Counted from the stretch's first letter, positions 36,377 to 46,428 are shown. The stretch: 64,000 nt of DNA from Peribacillus kribbensis DSM 17871 (GCF_000430765.1 NZ_KE387240.1:270213-334212), one strand, 5' to 3'. Translations and numbers: made by a program. The notes: a model not told the origin generated them from the letters alone.

Positions 36377-37906
36377 ATGTTGACTAAAAAAGCTTATTTT
36401 TTTCCCATTCTTATTTTACTTGTTTTGCTGGTTTTGCTCTTCATCGAGAACTTGCGCCAAGAATTAAAACTGCCAAGTCCTGGCTGGAGCCGCTCTTACA
36501 ATTTAAATGAAAAAGCTGTTTATCCTGTTAAGCCCTATGTCCGAGATTCGAGTATATATTTTGCTGGAGACTCTTCGGTCACAAAAGTCGAATGTGGCGA
36601 TACTCTCAAATGCACTAAAAATAAGATATCCGGGATTTCACTTTCGGGAAATTCTGAGTTTTGGGCGAAGGATCAAAAAGTCATATATCAAGACAATGAT
36701 TCACTTTATGTCTTCGATGGAAAAAAGGCAGAGGAAAAAGAAAAAGGCATTACAAGTGCAAGAATAGAGAAGGATTGGATTGTTTTTTGGAAGGAAAATG
36801 AACTTTATGTCTTTGATCCAGTGAAAGAAACATCTAAGCTTGTAAAGAAATTCAATCAAAACATCATGGACACAGCCATTGAAGAACATTCCTTTATGAC
36901 GGCGTCGGTCGACAGCGGCAAATTCCAGTTCAACTATTTTGAAAAACAGGGGAAAGGGTACAAAAGTACTTCTCTTCCGCTGGTTTCCTTAGTAAATAAT
37001 GAGAGTCTGGAAGGGTTGAATTATTTCCGTTCAGGAAGTGAATTGCACATCCTCTTGAATACGATGAGGATGTCACAGGGAAATAAGAATTATGATTTAT
37101 ATGAAATGGTTATGAACCCAGCTGATATGAAAGCGCCGGTCCAGATGAAAAAGATTGAGCTGCGGGATGCCAAGACTGATGAAGCCTACCCCAATCCCAG
37201 AAATATAAACTTCCGACAAACCGGGAAGGGTGAAAACATCCTTTTCTCAGAGTATGGGAGAAGAACTTCAAAAAACGAAGGCTACAATTTATATGAAGCG
37301 GTTAAGAAAAACGGCAAATGGGAAGCTGAGAGAATCAGCACAACCAGAGATCTGCCGGTGAATTCCTCTTGGCTGGGAAATGACCTCGCTGTCTGGACGG
37401 CATTTTCCGGCAAAGAATATACCCTGCATGCAGCATCAACCCTTCCAATGGCCATCGAAAAAAGCAGGCAGGTTTCTAAGGAAGATCTGAAATATGCCGC
37501 TTCTAATACGGTGACCGTATTATTTGGAAGCTTTATCTTTCTGTTGTTTGCAATGATGTGGGTGATTCTTCCCACAATTTATTTCGCCGTGCTTTTCTTT
37601 TCCAAAGGAAACTTATTTGAAGACGAATCAAAGCAATGGATTGTTCTGGTTCCAGCCGTTCTTCTGACAGTCTCACAGCTTTATACCTTCAATACCAGCT
37701 TCCGAGCAGAGAATTTTGTGGTCGCTCCGGGATATTTGACCTTCCCTGGCAGCTTTATAATTTGGCCTATATTGATCGCCTTGCTTTCATGGGGGATATT
37801 GAAGCTTAGTAAAATAAACGATGTGAACCCGCCGGGGAAATTTTTCTATTTCGCTGTCATGGATGTTTTGTTTTTGATGTTTTTATTAGGGCCATATATT
37901 CTTTAA
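36377..37906 (+). CDS. Membrane protein with large extracytoplasmic domain, unknown function (509 aa)
   Basis: I do not recognise this protein. An N-terminal membrane anchor (about residues 7-25) is followed by roughly 360 residues rich in short beta strands with recurring Asp/Asn/Gly turns (DDSLYVFDGKK, KENELYVFDPVKE, SSWLGNDLAVWTA). This suggests a beta-propeller-like fold outside the cell. Four C-terminal membrane segments follow (about 385-509). AGAGGAGAA precedes the start. It stands alone between gdh and the Gly-rich gene, with a terminator behind it. Confidence 0.75.
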   Translation: MLTKKAYFFPILILLVLLVLLFIENLRQELKLPSPGWSRSYNLNEKAVYPVKPYVRDSSIYFAGDSSVTKVECGDTLKCTKNKISGISLSGNSEFWAKDQKVIYQDNDSLYVFDGKKAEEKEKGITSARIEKDWIVFWKENELYVFDPVKETSKLVKKFNQNIMDTAIEEHSFMTASVDSGKFQFNYFEKQGKGYKSTSLPLVSLVNNESLEGLNYFRSGSELHILLNTMRMSQGNKNYDLYEMVMNPADMKAPVQMKKIELRDAKTDEAYPNPRNINFRQTGKGENILFSEYGRRTSKNEGYNLYEAVKKNGKWEAERISTTRDLPVNSSWLGNDLAVWTAFSGKEYTLHAASTLPMAIEKSRQVSKEDLKYAASNTVTVLFGSFIFLLFAMMWVILPTIYFAVLFFSKGNLFEDESKQWIVLVPAVLLTVSQLYTFNTSFRAENFVVAPGYLTFPGSFIIWPILIALLSWGILKLSKINDVNPPGKFFYFAVMDVLFLMFLLGPYIL

Positions 37907-37913
37907 GTATCAG

Positions 37914-37960
37914 ACCAGCCTCTATGGGGAGTTTCCCCTTATGGGCTGGTTTTTCTTTTC
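37914..37960 (+). terminator. Terminator after the 509-aa membrane protein gene
   Basis: ACCAGCC and GGGCTGGT pair outside an inner GGGGA/TCCCC-type helix, followed by TTTTCTTTTC. Confidence 0.85.
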
Positions 37961-38067
37961 GCTATTTGGTTGAATTTACTAAGTCCTGGATAATGGCCTA
38001 TACACCTGCAGGGGCAAATACATATTTTAAAACTGTAAAAAGATAAAAAATGAGGAGGAGCTTTATT

Positions 38068-38442
38068 TTGAATCAGCACTTACTTGACCATGAGATTAAT
38101 GAAAACGACCAGCGTTTTGGAAGGCCAGGTTTTGGCTTTGGAAGGCCAGGTTTTGGTTTTGGAAGGCCGGGCTTTGGCTTTGGAGGTTTTGGAAGGCCAG
38201 GTTTTGGCTTTGGAGGTTTTGGGAGACCAGGCTTCGGGTTCGGACGCCCGTGGGGCTGGGGCGGCTGGGGCTTTGGGCGCCCATGGGGCTGGGGAGGAGG
38301 CTGGGGCTGGGGTCTTGGTGCGGGACTTCTAGGCGGTCTTGCCCTGGGCTCGCTTGCTTATCCTTGGTATGGTTATGGTGGATATGGTTATCCGTATTAT
38401 GGCTATGGATATGGCTATCCTGGTTTCGGATACCCATACTAA
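38068..38442 (+). CDS. Gly/Phe/Arg/Pro repeat protein, spore-surface-like (124 aa)
   Basis: A short acidic leader (HLLDHEINENDQ) is followed by FGRPGFG-type repeats (about residues 17-80), then GWGWG runs and a GYGYPYYGYG tail. It has no catalytic look. Similar low-complexity proteins occur in Bacillus spore coats and exosporia, but I know no exact relative. The TTG at 38068 is preferred as start, since AGGAGGAG (38053-38060) lies 7 nt before it; the upstream ATG at 38050 sits on top of that site. The repeat DNA is nearly identical between units, so length variation is likely. Confidence 0.75.
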   Translation: MNQHLLDHEINENDQRFGRPGFGFGRPGFGFGRPGFGFGGFGRPGFGFGGFGRPGFGFGRPWGWGGWGFGRPWGWGGGWGWGLGAGLLGGLALGSLAYPWYGYGGYGYPYYGYGYGYPGFGYPY

Positions 38443-38474
38443 TCTAATCCATTGTCCATTTAGCCAAAAGCAAG

Positions 38475-38512
38475 GGATTTGGAATGAAAGTTCATTCCAA
38501 ATCCTTTTTTTG
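38475..38512 (+). terminator. Terminator after the Gly-rich gene
   Basis: GGATTTGGAATGAA and TTCATTCCAAATCC are perfect 14-nt arms, followed by TTTTTTT. Confidence 0.92.
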
Positions 38513-38561
38513 GTTTGCTATCCCGAGATTAACGGCATCTGCTTCACGATCTTGAATGGAA

Positions 38562-38611
38562 TAAAAAAACTGCAGGCAAACTCCGTTTTTTCACAAAGAG
38601 CCTGCCTGCAG
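38562..38611 (-). terminator. Terminator of the ABC-F gene
   Basis: On the minus strand CTGCAGGC pairs with GCCTGCAG, followed by seven T, starting 33 nt after the stop. Confidence 0.8.
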
Positions 38612-38644
38612 TATGAACCGGCCGCTGGGCACAGTTTTTTATAA

Positions 38645-40264
<1,620 letters not shown>

Positions 40265-40327
40265 TTATGTGGATACCTCCAAAAAGACAATATCACTCAT
40301 TATATCATGTTTTCGGATAAGAATAAA

Positions 40328-41026
40328 TTAAGGCTGGAGATTTTTAATCGCAATTTCCTCTTCCTGAAACCCGCCGTCTGCCGGCCGGACATAATAAGCC
40401 TTTGCATCTGGCCTTGAACTAACCGCTGCATGGAGGTCTGTCCCGATGAAGTGAAGGGCTGCTCCGTCATCCGCAGCATATCCAGGGGACAGCACTTGGT
40501 CTTTTATCATCCTTGTATAAACGGGACGCCTGTCTTTTTCTCCATCATAATGGGGGCAGTTGCTGCCGGGCAGGAAACCCAATGCTTTAATGTCTGTCAG
40601 GTCACCGTAAGAATCAGTTACACCTTCTTCAAACCAGCAAATCGACCCTGCGCTGATGCCGGATAAGATGATGCCCTCATTCCATGCTTTATAAAGGATT
40701 TTGTCCAAACCCCATTCTTTCCATAAAGCCACTAAATTCTTGGTGCTTCCCCCTCCCACAAAAATGATATCTTTGTCCATGACATAGCTTTCTAGATCAC
40801 CGGACGGCGGCTTGAATAAGGAAAGGTGGGAAGGGATGCAGTCGAAGGCATTATAGGCCTGATAAAAACGCTCTATATAACTCTCTGCATCGCCGCTCGC
40901 GGTACCGACAAAGCAGATTTTCGGCGTCTTCTTTGAGCATTGGTTCAGGATATAGGTATCGAGGGCTGGATTTTCCGGTTCCATCGAAAACCCTCCTCCT
41001 CCTAATGCGATAATTTGTTTCAGCAT
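40328..41026 (-). CDS. Peptidase E-like S51 family protein (232 aa)
   Basis: The nucleophile serine lies in the nucleophile-elbow GISAGSICWF, with FVGGGSTKNL before it, as in the alpha-aspartyl dipeptidase and cyanophycinase class I amidotransferase-like fold. It matches B. subtilis YgaJ in size. GGGAGGA precedes the start. It lies 64 nt upstream of the ABC-F gene on the same strand and may share its transcript. Confidence 0.88.
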   Translation of the reverse strand: MLKQIIALGGGGFSMEPENPALDTYILNQCSKKTPKICFVGTASGDAESYIERFYQAYNAFDCIPSHLSLFKPPSGDLESYVMDKDIIFVGGGSTKNLVALWKEWGLDKILYKAWNEGIILSGISAGSICWFEEGVTDSYGDLTDIKALGFLPGSNCPHYDGEKDRRPVYTRMIKDQVLSPGYAADDGAALHFIGTDLHAAVSSRPDAKAYYVRPADGGFQEEEIAIKNLQP

Positions 41027-41209
41027 CCAGATTCCTCCCTTATGAATTTAGAATATTTTCAATTATACCTCTATTTCGAAATGTTTACAGAAAAGAATTG
41101 CACGGAGCTTTTTTTTCTGATACTATTAATTTCCGCCATTTCACCGTTACATCAATAAAGTTCCTTTCTCCGCATGCGGGAAACACACCTGAAGGGAGAA
41201 AAATGAAAA

Positions 41210-43465
41210 ATGGAGCAGCATCCGGATTTTCAAAAAGAACTTCAACGCCTCGACTTTACAAAAAGATATATGGATGTAGTCATTGAAACCGCCCAAACCA
41301 GCAAAGATCAGTTTAAAAAGAATATGGAAAAAGTGTTCGGGGATGCCGACTGGCTTGAGGCCGGCGGATATTCCGAAATTCTTACCAATGCAAGCTTTTT
41401 TGATATGTCCCTGACTGAGCTCGAAAGCCTGAGGAGAGCAAAAACAAAGCCGTATTTTGCCAGAGTGGACTTTACAAGAGAAGGACACCCACTAGCCGAG
41501 GTCTTATACTTTGGGAAGACCTCTCTTTATCAGCGGGAAAATCAGGAACAGATTATCGTTGACTGGAGATCTCCGATTGCCAATTTATATTATGAAGGCA
41601 GAATAGGCGATGTCAGCTACCAGGCTGAAGGAGAGGAGTTTTCTGGACATATTTCTCTTAAAAGGCAGCTGATGATTGAGGAAGGCCTGCTTGAGGATAT
41701 AAGGGATATCGACTTGACGACCACAGATGAGCTCCTGCAGGAATCTTTGGCAAAAAGCTCAAGCAACAGGCTTACAGAGATTGTCGCTACCATTCAGGAA
41801 GAACAAAACCGCATTATAAGAGCAGACTTGAATAAGCCGATCATTGTACAGGGAGCGGCCGGGAGCGGAAAGACTACCATCGCACTTCATAGAATCTCCT
41901 ATTTCATCTACCATTACAGAGATCAATTTGACCCTAGGAATATGATGATCATTGCACCAAGCCGATTATTTATCGACTACATATCTGAAGCCCTTCCTGA
42001 GCTCGGAGTTGAAAAAGTAAAACAGTTCACCTTCGCCGAGTACGTTCAGAGGGCGATTGGAAAAAAACTCAAAATGAAAGCCGATGATAAGCTTGTCCGC
42101 CTTCTTGAGCTTGAAGGCGAGAATGTTCAGAAAGAAGCCTTTATCGCAGGGGTAAAAGGTTCTCCGCTATACAAAAAAATTCTCGACGCCTATTTACTGG
42201 ATATTTTTAAAGGATTTAATACGAAATCCGATTTTTATGTGGATAAATATCGAATTTATTCGGCGAAGAAGTTTAATTACCTCTTAAACAAAGAGTATTG
42301 GTATCTGCCATTATACAGCAGGCTGGATAAATTAAAGAATCTGCTTCAAAATCAGGTCCGTGCGAATAAAAAACACATGATAGAAGGAATTGAAAAATTC
42401 TATGATGACCGGCTGGAAAGAGCACTATACAGCAGGCTTGACTCTGAGAGGCGGAAAGAACTTGTTTCAAATGCCCTCGATAAAAAGCAAACGCGCCTGC
42501 TTGAAATCCAGAACAGCATTAAAACCTCTTTAAAGGAGTATATGAAGCAGTTTGAAAAGAAAGGCACGCTGCAGTACTATCATGCTTTATTTGAGAAGCC
42601 TGAAATCCTCTCCTCATACAGCGGCGGAGAGATTTCCTTACAGCAGGCAGAAATGATCTGCAGTTATAATCAGGCTCTATTTTCGAAAAAAACACATGAG
42701 CTCGAAGATTTGGGGGCCATCTTATATCTCCATTCCAAGCTATATGGAGTGGAAAAGGAAGAACGGGCGAAGAACATTGTCATTGATGAAGCCCAGGATT
42801 ACAGCTTTATGCAGCTGCTGTCACTTAAAACAGCAAATGATACCGATATGTTCACCCTTGTCGGCGATCTTGCACAGGGAATCCATTCATACCGGGGGCT
42901 TGACTCCTGGCAGACGATACAGAAAAAGGTGTTTCCGCGTGCTATATACTCAGAGCTTCAAAAAAGCTATCGAACCACGGTAGAGATCATGAATGAGGCA
43001 AATAGACTGCTTGAACTTCTTCCATATTCTTTTCCTCAGGTCGAGCCTGTCGTCAGGCATGGGGAACTTCCTGAATATCAAGAGGTCTTAAATGAAAATG
43101 AATACAGAGATAAAATAACAGAAAAACTTACACAGCTTAAAGAAGAAGGCTATAAAACATTTGCACTCATCTGCAAAACCATGAAGGACAGTAAAAAGCT
43201 GTACAGCCTTTTGAAAGACGGAGAACATGCGGTTAAACTTCTGGAAGAGCAGGAATCCATTCCAAAGGACCAGGCCGTAATCCTGCCTTCGTATTTATCA
43301 AAGGGATTAGAATTTGATGCGGTCCTGGCAGTCTCGATTGATGAAGTATTCAACAAGGAAAATGATCTGGATGTTAAACTATTATATGTAACCATGACGA
43401 GGCCACTCCACCGCCTCTACTTTTTTGGAAGCAGCAGAGAAAGCTTTTTATTGAAGGAAGGGTAA
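41210..43465 (+). CDS. helD: UvrD-like RNA polymerase recycling ATPase HelD (751 aa)
   Basis: HelD binds stalled RNA polymerase and removes it from nucleic acid. The N-terminal coiled-coil region (about 1-90) is the part that enters the secondary channel. Walker A is QGAAGSGKTTIALHRISYF (about residue 220). The UvrD-type Walker B is NIVIDEAQDYSF, followed by GDLAQGIHSYRGL, QKSYRTT and a C-terminal VLAVSIDEVFN and LYVTMTRP. Length is close to the 774-aa B. subtilis protein. It is transcribed alone. Confidence 0.92.
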   Translation: MEQHPDFQKELQRLDFTKRYMDVVIETAQTSKDQFKKNMEKVFGDADWLEAGGYSEILTNASFFDMSLTELESLRRAKTKPYFARVDFTREGHPLAEVLYFGKTSLYQRENQEQIIVDWRSPIANLYYEGRIGDVSYQAEGEEFSGHISLKRQLMIEEGLLEDIRDIDLTTTDELLQESLAKSSSNRLTEIVATIQEEQNRIIRADLNKPIIVQGAAGSGKTTIALHRISYFIYHYRDQFDPRNMMIIAPSRLFIDYISEALPELGVEKVKQFTFAEYVQRAIGKKLKMKADDKLVRLLELEGENVQKEAFIAGVKGSPLYKKILDAYLLDIFKGFNTKSDFYVDKYRIYSAKKFNYLLNKEYWYLPLYSRLDKLKNLLQNQVRANKKHMIEGIEKFYDDRLERALYSRLDSERRKELVSNALDKKQTRLLEIQNSIKTSLKEYMKQFEKKGTLQYYHALFEKPEILSSYSGGEISLQQAEMICSYNQALFSKKTHELEDLGAILYLHSKLYGVEKEERAKNIVIDEAQDYSFMQLLSLKTANDTDMFTLVGDLAQGIHSYRGLDSWQTIQKKVFPRAIYSELQKSYRTTVEIMNEANRLLELLPYSFPQVEPVVRHGELPEYQEVLNENEYRDKITEKLTQLKEEGYKTFALICKTMKDSKKLYSLLKDGEHAVKLLEEQESIPKDQAVILPSYLSKGLEFDAVLAVSIDEVFNKENDLDVKLLYVTMTRPLHRLYFFGSSRESFLLKEG

Positions 43466-43482
43466 ATCCTCCCATTTCCTGT

Positions 43483-43538
43483 TTGACAATTTTTTAACAA
43501 TTATATATCCTAATACATATAGTAAAGGGTACTATAAT
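43483..43538 (+). promoter_or_regulatory. Promoter region of a candidate small RNA, with a palindrome over the -10
   Basis: TTGACA (43483-43488) with TATCCT 17 nt later, and a second consensus TATAAT at 43533-43538. The perfect inverted repeat TATAGTA (43518-43524) / TACTATA (43530-43536) overlaps the second -10. It could be an operator. Which -10 is used cannot be told. Confidence 0.45.
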
Positions 43539-43544
43539 TATATA

Positions 43545-43737
43545 ACCTTATTTCTGATAAAAAGGGGTTTGTTTTATGTCTGGTGTCGTTCTTAACTAAC
43601 CGTAATTTAATACGGGTATTCAAGATTTCAACCCAATGCCGGGTTTCTTTCATTATGTCTTGAATGCAAGTTAAGAATAATGCCAGTGGCACAAGCCTTT
43701 CGTGAAAAGCTATGTCCAAGGACATAGCTTTTTTTGA
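43545..43737 (+). ncRNA. Candidate structured small RNA with its own terminator
   Basis: No convincing ORF. The strand folds as a three-way junction: CTGG..TTCTTAACT (43580-43598) with AGTTAAGAA..CCAG (43669-43686), enclosing hairpins CCGT/ACGG and ATTCAAGA/TCTTGAAT, the latter holding AACCC/GGGTT. It ends in a perfect terminator AAAAGCTATGTCC/GGACATAGCTTTTTTT (43705-43735). A second terminator follows before any gene, so it acts in trans if at all. Its 5' end is inferred from the -10 at 43533. I cannot place it in a known class. Confidence 0.5.
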
Positions 43738-43830
43738 TATATGGAGACAGATTTTAAGCACCCAAAAAGTGCACCCTAATAAAAATCCAGTCTACCCTCT
43801 TATCAGGCGAAAGGAATAAGTTTAACACTT

Positions 43831-43866
43831 AAGCCGCAATGAACATTGTTCATTGCGGCTTTTTTG
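43831..43866. terminator. Second terminator, between the small RNA and the tandem elements
   Basis: AAGCCGCAATGAA and TTCATTGCGGCTT are perfect arms around CATTG, followed by TTTTG. It begins some 95 nt after the previous terminator. It could end an unseen short transcript from 43740-43830, or shield the tandem elements. Confidence 0.85.
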
Positions 43867-43874
43867 TTACGAAT

Positions 43875-44067
43875 GCGGAAAGCGGTGCCTTCAAATCAAA
43901 ACCTATTTTGAGAACTATGAATCAGAATATTTGGTTCAAAGACAACTTGTTAGAAGGCAGAGACCCGACAAGCATAAGACGGGGTGGCTGTGGGAAGCGC
44001 TTTTCTTCCCATAGACGGTCCGGCTTATGACTCGAGGGTCTCAGCTTGCAGCTGGAAGCCGCCTAAA
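43875..44067 (+). ncRNA. Tandem structured element, unit 1 (193 nt)
   Basis: Begins GCGGAAAGCGGTGCCTTC. Helices: TGCCTTC with GAAGGCA; GAGACCC with GGGTCTC; inside it CATAAG with CTTATG; at its tip GGGAA/TTCCC; then CAGCT-TGC-AGCTG; and at the unit boundary CCGC-CTAAA-GCGG. Conserved single-strand stretches shared with unit 2 include ACTATGA, ACTTGTT, AAGACGGG and ATGACTCGAGG. It lies upstream of the MutS2-like gene, on its strand. It is not an S-box, T-box, cobalamin, glycine, lysine, c-di-GMP or c-di-AMP element as I know them. Confidence 0.7.
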
Positions 44068-44259
44068 GCGGAGAACGGTGCTTTTCAAATTAAATTAATT
44101 TAAGCACTATGATCTGCAATCTCATCGAGATTACAAACTTGTTGAAAAGTAGACACCTGAAAGGCATAAGACGGGCGGCAGCGAAAGGCCGTTGTTGCCT
44201 TTTGATGGCGAATGGCTTATGACTCGAGGATGTCAGTTCGGAGCTGGAAGCCGACTAAT
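44068..44259 (+). ncRNA. Tandem structured element, unit 2 (192 nt)
   Basis: Head-to-tail copy of unit 1, well diverged but with the same helices. The GAGACCC/GGGTCTC helix becomes GACACC/GGATGTC, the TGCCTTC/GAAGGCA helix becomes TGCTTTTC/GAAAAGTA, and CAGCT/AGCTG becomes CAGTT/AGCTG, changes that keep pairing. GGCATAAGACGGG and GGCTTATGACTCGAGG are kept in sequence. A third start, GCGGGAAGCTTGCCTTCCAA (44260-44279), follows and stops 46 nt before the MutS2-like start codon. Confidence 0.7.
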
Positions 44260-44325
44260 GCGGGAAGCTTGCCTTCCAATCATCCACCTTTATTTAATAT
44301 CTAAAACATAAAAGGAGAATCCAAA

Positions 44326-46257
44326 ATGAATGAAAAGACTTTTGATCTTTTAGGCTTTACCAGGATTAAAGAAGAAGCAGCCCAATATGCCATGTCAGAG
44401 GAGGCTAAAGAGAAGGTACGGAGACTGGTTCCTTCCTATAATAAAAAACAGATTGAGGCATGGCTTCAGGAAATTACCGAAGGAGTGGCGATTCTTGAGA
44501 AAAGCTCCAGTGTGCCCCTTACTTCCATGGGAGGAATATACCGTCTTCTCGAAGGCCTCAATAAGGGAGTTTCACTGCGAGAGGATCAACTGTCAAAGTT
44601 ATATGACTTTCTGGACAGCTGTGAGAAGTTGAAGCGGTTTATGAAGGGTAAACAGTTTTTAGCACCGCGGGTGGCTTCCTACTCGGAGGCGATAGAGGAT
44701 ATTTCAGATCTGGCCAAAGAGATTCAGCGCTGCATCAGGAACGGGCGGGTCGATGATCATGCAAGCAGGGCCCTGACCAAAGTCAGAAGGCTGATTGCTG
44801 CCCAGCAGGAAAAGATTAAAGAGAAATTGCTGTCCATAGTCCGTTCCAATAAGTATAAAACCTATCTTCAGGATCAGAATGTCAGCGAAAGGAACGGAAG
44901 GTACGTAATTTCAGTCAAAAGGGAGTATCGAAATAAGATAAAGGGAGAGGTACTGGATACAAGTGCCTCCGGATCAACCGTTTTTATGGAACCATCTGAT
45001 CTTCAATATCTTCAGGAAGAATGGTCCATCTTAAAAAGCCAGGAAGAAGTAGAAGTAGAGGAAATCCTGCAAGTGTTGACTGGCCTTGTGGAAAGGCATG
45101 AAAGAGAAATCATTCAGGCAGCTGAAACGATGATCCACTATGACGTTTTATTTGCAAAAGCTCGCTACAGCAGGGCAATTTCAGGAAATGAAGTTATGGT
45201 GAGCGAAGAGAAATGGATCTTCCTGAAGCAGGCAACACATCCTCTGATTGGGCCGGATGCCGTGCCTTTGGATATTGAGCTTGGCAGGGGGACGAATGTT
45301 CTTGTCATTACAGGGCCGAACACGGGAGGGAAAACGGTAGCTCTAAAAACAGTGGGACTGCTCACCTTAATGGCTCAAAGCGGGTTTCATGTTCCAGCAG
45401 TCAGCAGCAGCGTTCTGCCCATTTTCCATAAGGTACTGATCGATATCGGAGATGGCCAGAGCATTGAACAATCCCTGAGCACATTCAGCTCTCATATTAA
45501 AAGTGTCATTGAAATCTTAAAAGAAGCAAATGATAGAAGTCTGGTTCTAATGGATGAACTGGGATCAGGAACAGATCCCGGAGAAGGGATGGGCCTTGCG
45601 GCAATGATCTTAAATCAGCTTCACTCAAAAGGAGCCTATGTGATCGCAACCACACATTACAGCGAAATTAAAGATACTGCCTATAAGCAGGAGGGCTTTA
45701 TAAATGGATCGATGGAATTTGATCTTGATACATTGAAGCCGACATATCGGCTGTTGATCGGACAGGGAGGGGAAAGCCAGGCATTTACCATTGCTCTTAA
45801 GCTCGGGATGCATCCTAAGCTGATAGAGATGGCTCATAAAATTACGTATAAAGATGAAAAAAAATACAGCGTGGAAGCCCCGGATGACAGACTGAAGAAG
45901 GACTGGGAAAAGCAGATTGCCGTTAACAAGCATCGAGGAAAGGAGCTGCAGCAAAAGGCATTAGGCCATGCAACCCACTATGAAATGGGTGACAACGTGT
46001 TAATCGTATCCACAGGAGAGTATGGGATAGTCTGCAAAGGCCCGGATTCTCTGGGGAATTATACGATTCAGGTAAAAGGAGAAAAAAGGAGCGTAAACCA
46101 TAAACGGATCAAGCTATATATTAAATCGGAGGAGCTATATCCAGAGGATTACGATTTCAGAATCATTTTTGATTCAAAGGAAAATCGGAAAGCGGAGCAG
46201 CTTATGGAAAAGAAGCATGTTGAGGGCCTGATAATTAATAGAGAACTAGGAAAATAG
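44326..46257 (+). CDS. MutS2-like ATPase lacking the Smr domain (643 aa)
   Basis: Resembles MutS2 in its core, clamp (about 150-270, charged coiled coil) and ATPase: Walker A GPNTGGKT at 330-337, then STFSSHIKSV, Walker B LVLMDELGSGTDP and ATTHYSEIK. A KOW-like segment follows (GDNVLIVSTGEYGIV). It ends near residue 643, where true MutS2 (about 785 aa) continues into an Smr nuclease domain. So it is a paralogue that may sense branched DNA or collided ribosomes but cannot cut. AAAAGGAGAA precedes the start. It is preceded by two tandem RNA-like elements. Confidence 0.88.
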   Translation: MNEKTFDLLGFTRIKEEAAQYAMSEEAKEKVRRLVPSYNKKQIEAWLQEITEGVAILEKSSSVPLTSMGGIYRLLEGLNKGVSLREDQLSKLYDFLDSCEKLKRFMKGKQFLAPRVASYSEAIEDISDLAKEIQRCIRNGRVDDHASRALTKVRRLIAAQQEKIKEKLLSIVRSNKYKTYLQDQNVSERNGRYVISVKREYRNKIKGEVLDTSASGSTVFMEPSDLQYLQEEWSILKSQEEVEVEEILQVLTGLVERHEREIIQAAETMIHYDVLFAKARYSRAISGNEVMVSEEKWIFLKQATHPLIGPDAVPLDIELGRGTNVLVITGPNTGGKTVALKTVGLLTLMAQSGFHVPAVSSSVLPIFHKVLIDIGDGQSIEQSLSTFSSHIKSVIEILKEANDRSLVLMDELGSGTDPGEGMGLAAMILNQLHSKGAYVIATTHYSEIKDTAYKQEGFINGSMEFDLDTLKPTYRLLIGQGGESQAFTIALKLGMHPKLIEMAHKITYKDEKKYSVEAPDDRLKKDWEKQIAVNKHRGKELQQKALGHATHYEMGDNVLIVSTGEYGIVCKGPDSLGNYTIQVKGEKRSVNHKRIKLYIKSEELYPEDYDFRIIFDSKENRKAEQLMEKKHVEGLIINRELGK

Positions 46258-46385
46258 TGGGAATAATGTCCAAAAAGGTAAATAATTAGCCCTGTTTTTT
46301 GCCAGTTATTGTCGATTTTGTTTGAATTTTAACTATAGAATGACTATACTTTACCATAGTTATTTACGATTTGTATTTGTTTCAA

Positions 46386-46428
46386 ACAGCATAGCTGCCA
46401 ATGCTTTGGCACCCATGCTGTTTTTTTT
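46386..46428 (+). terminator. Terminator after the MutS2-like gene
   Basis: CAGCAT and ATGCTG pair outside an inner TGCCAA/TTGGCA helix, followed by eight T. Confidence 0.85.

Noticed and set aside
38116-38290. Regular short repeats that could be taken for a CRISPR array
   Set aside because: The repeats are contiguous and encode FGRPGFG in one frame behind a good ribosome site; there are no spacers.
43839-44030. 63-codon plus-strand ORF over the terminator and unit 1
   Set aside because: It begins inside a terminator stem, has no ribosome site and follows RNA-helix sequence; unit 2 does not keep the frame.
43875-44067. GGTGCC near the start of the tandem unit suggested a cobalamin riboswitch
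   Set aside because: The conserved B12-box core and the adjacent GGGAA..GGTGNAA pattern are absent; the rest of the fold does not correspond.
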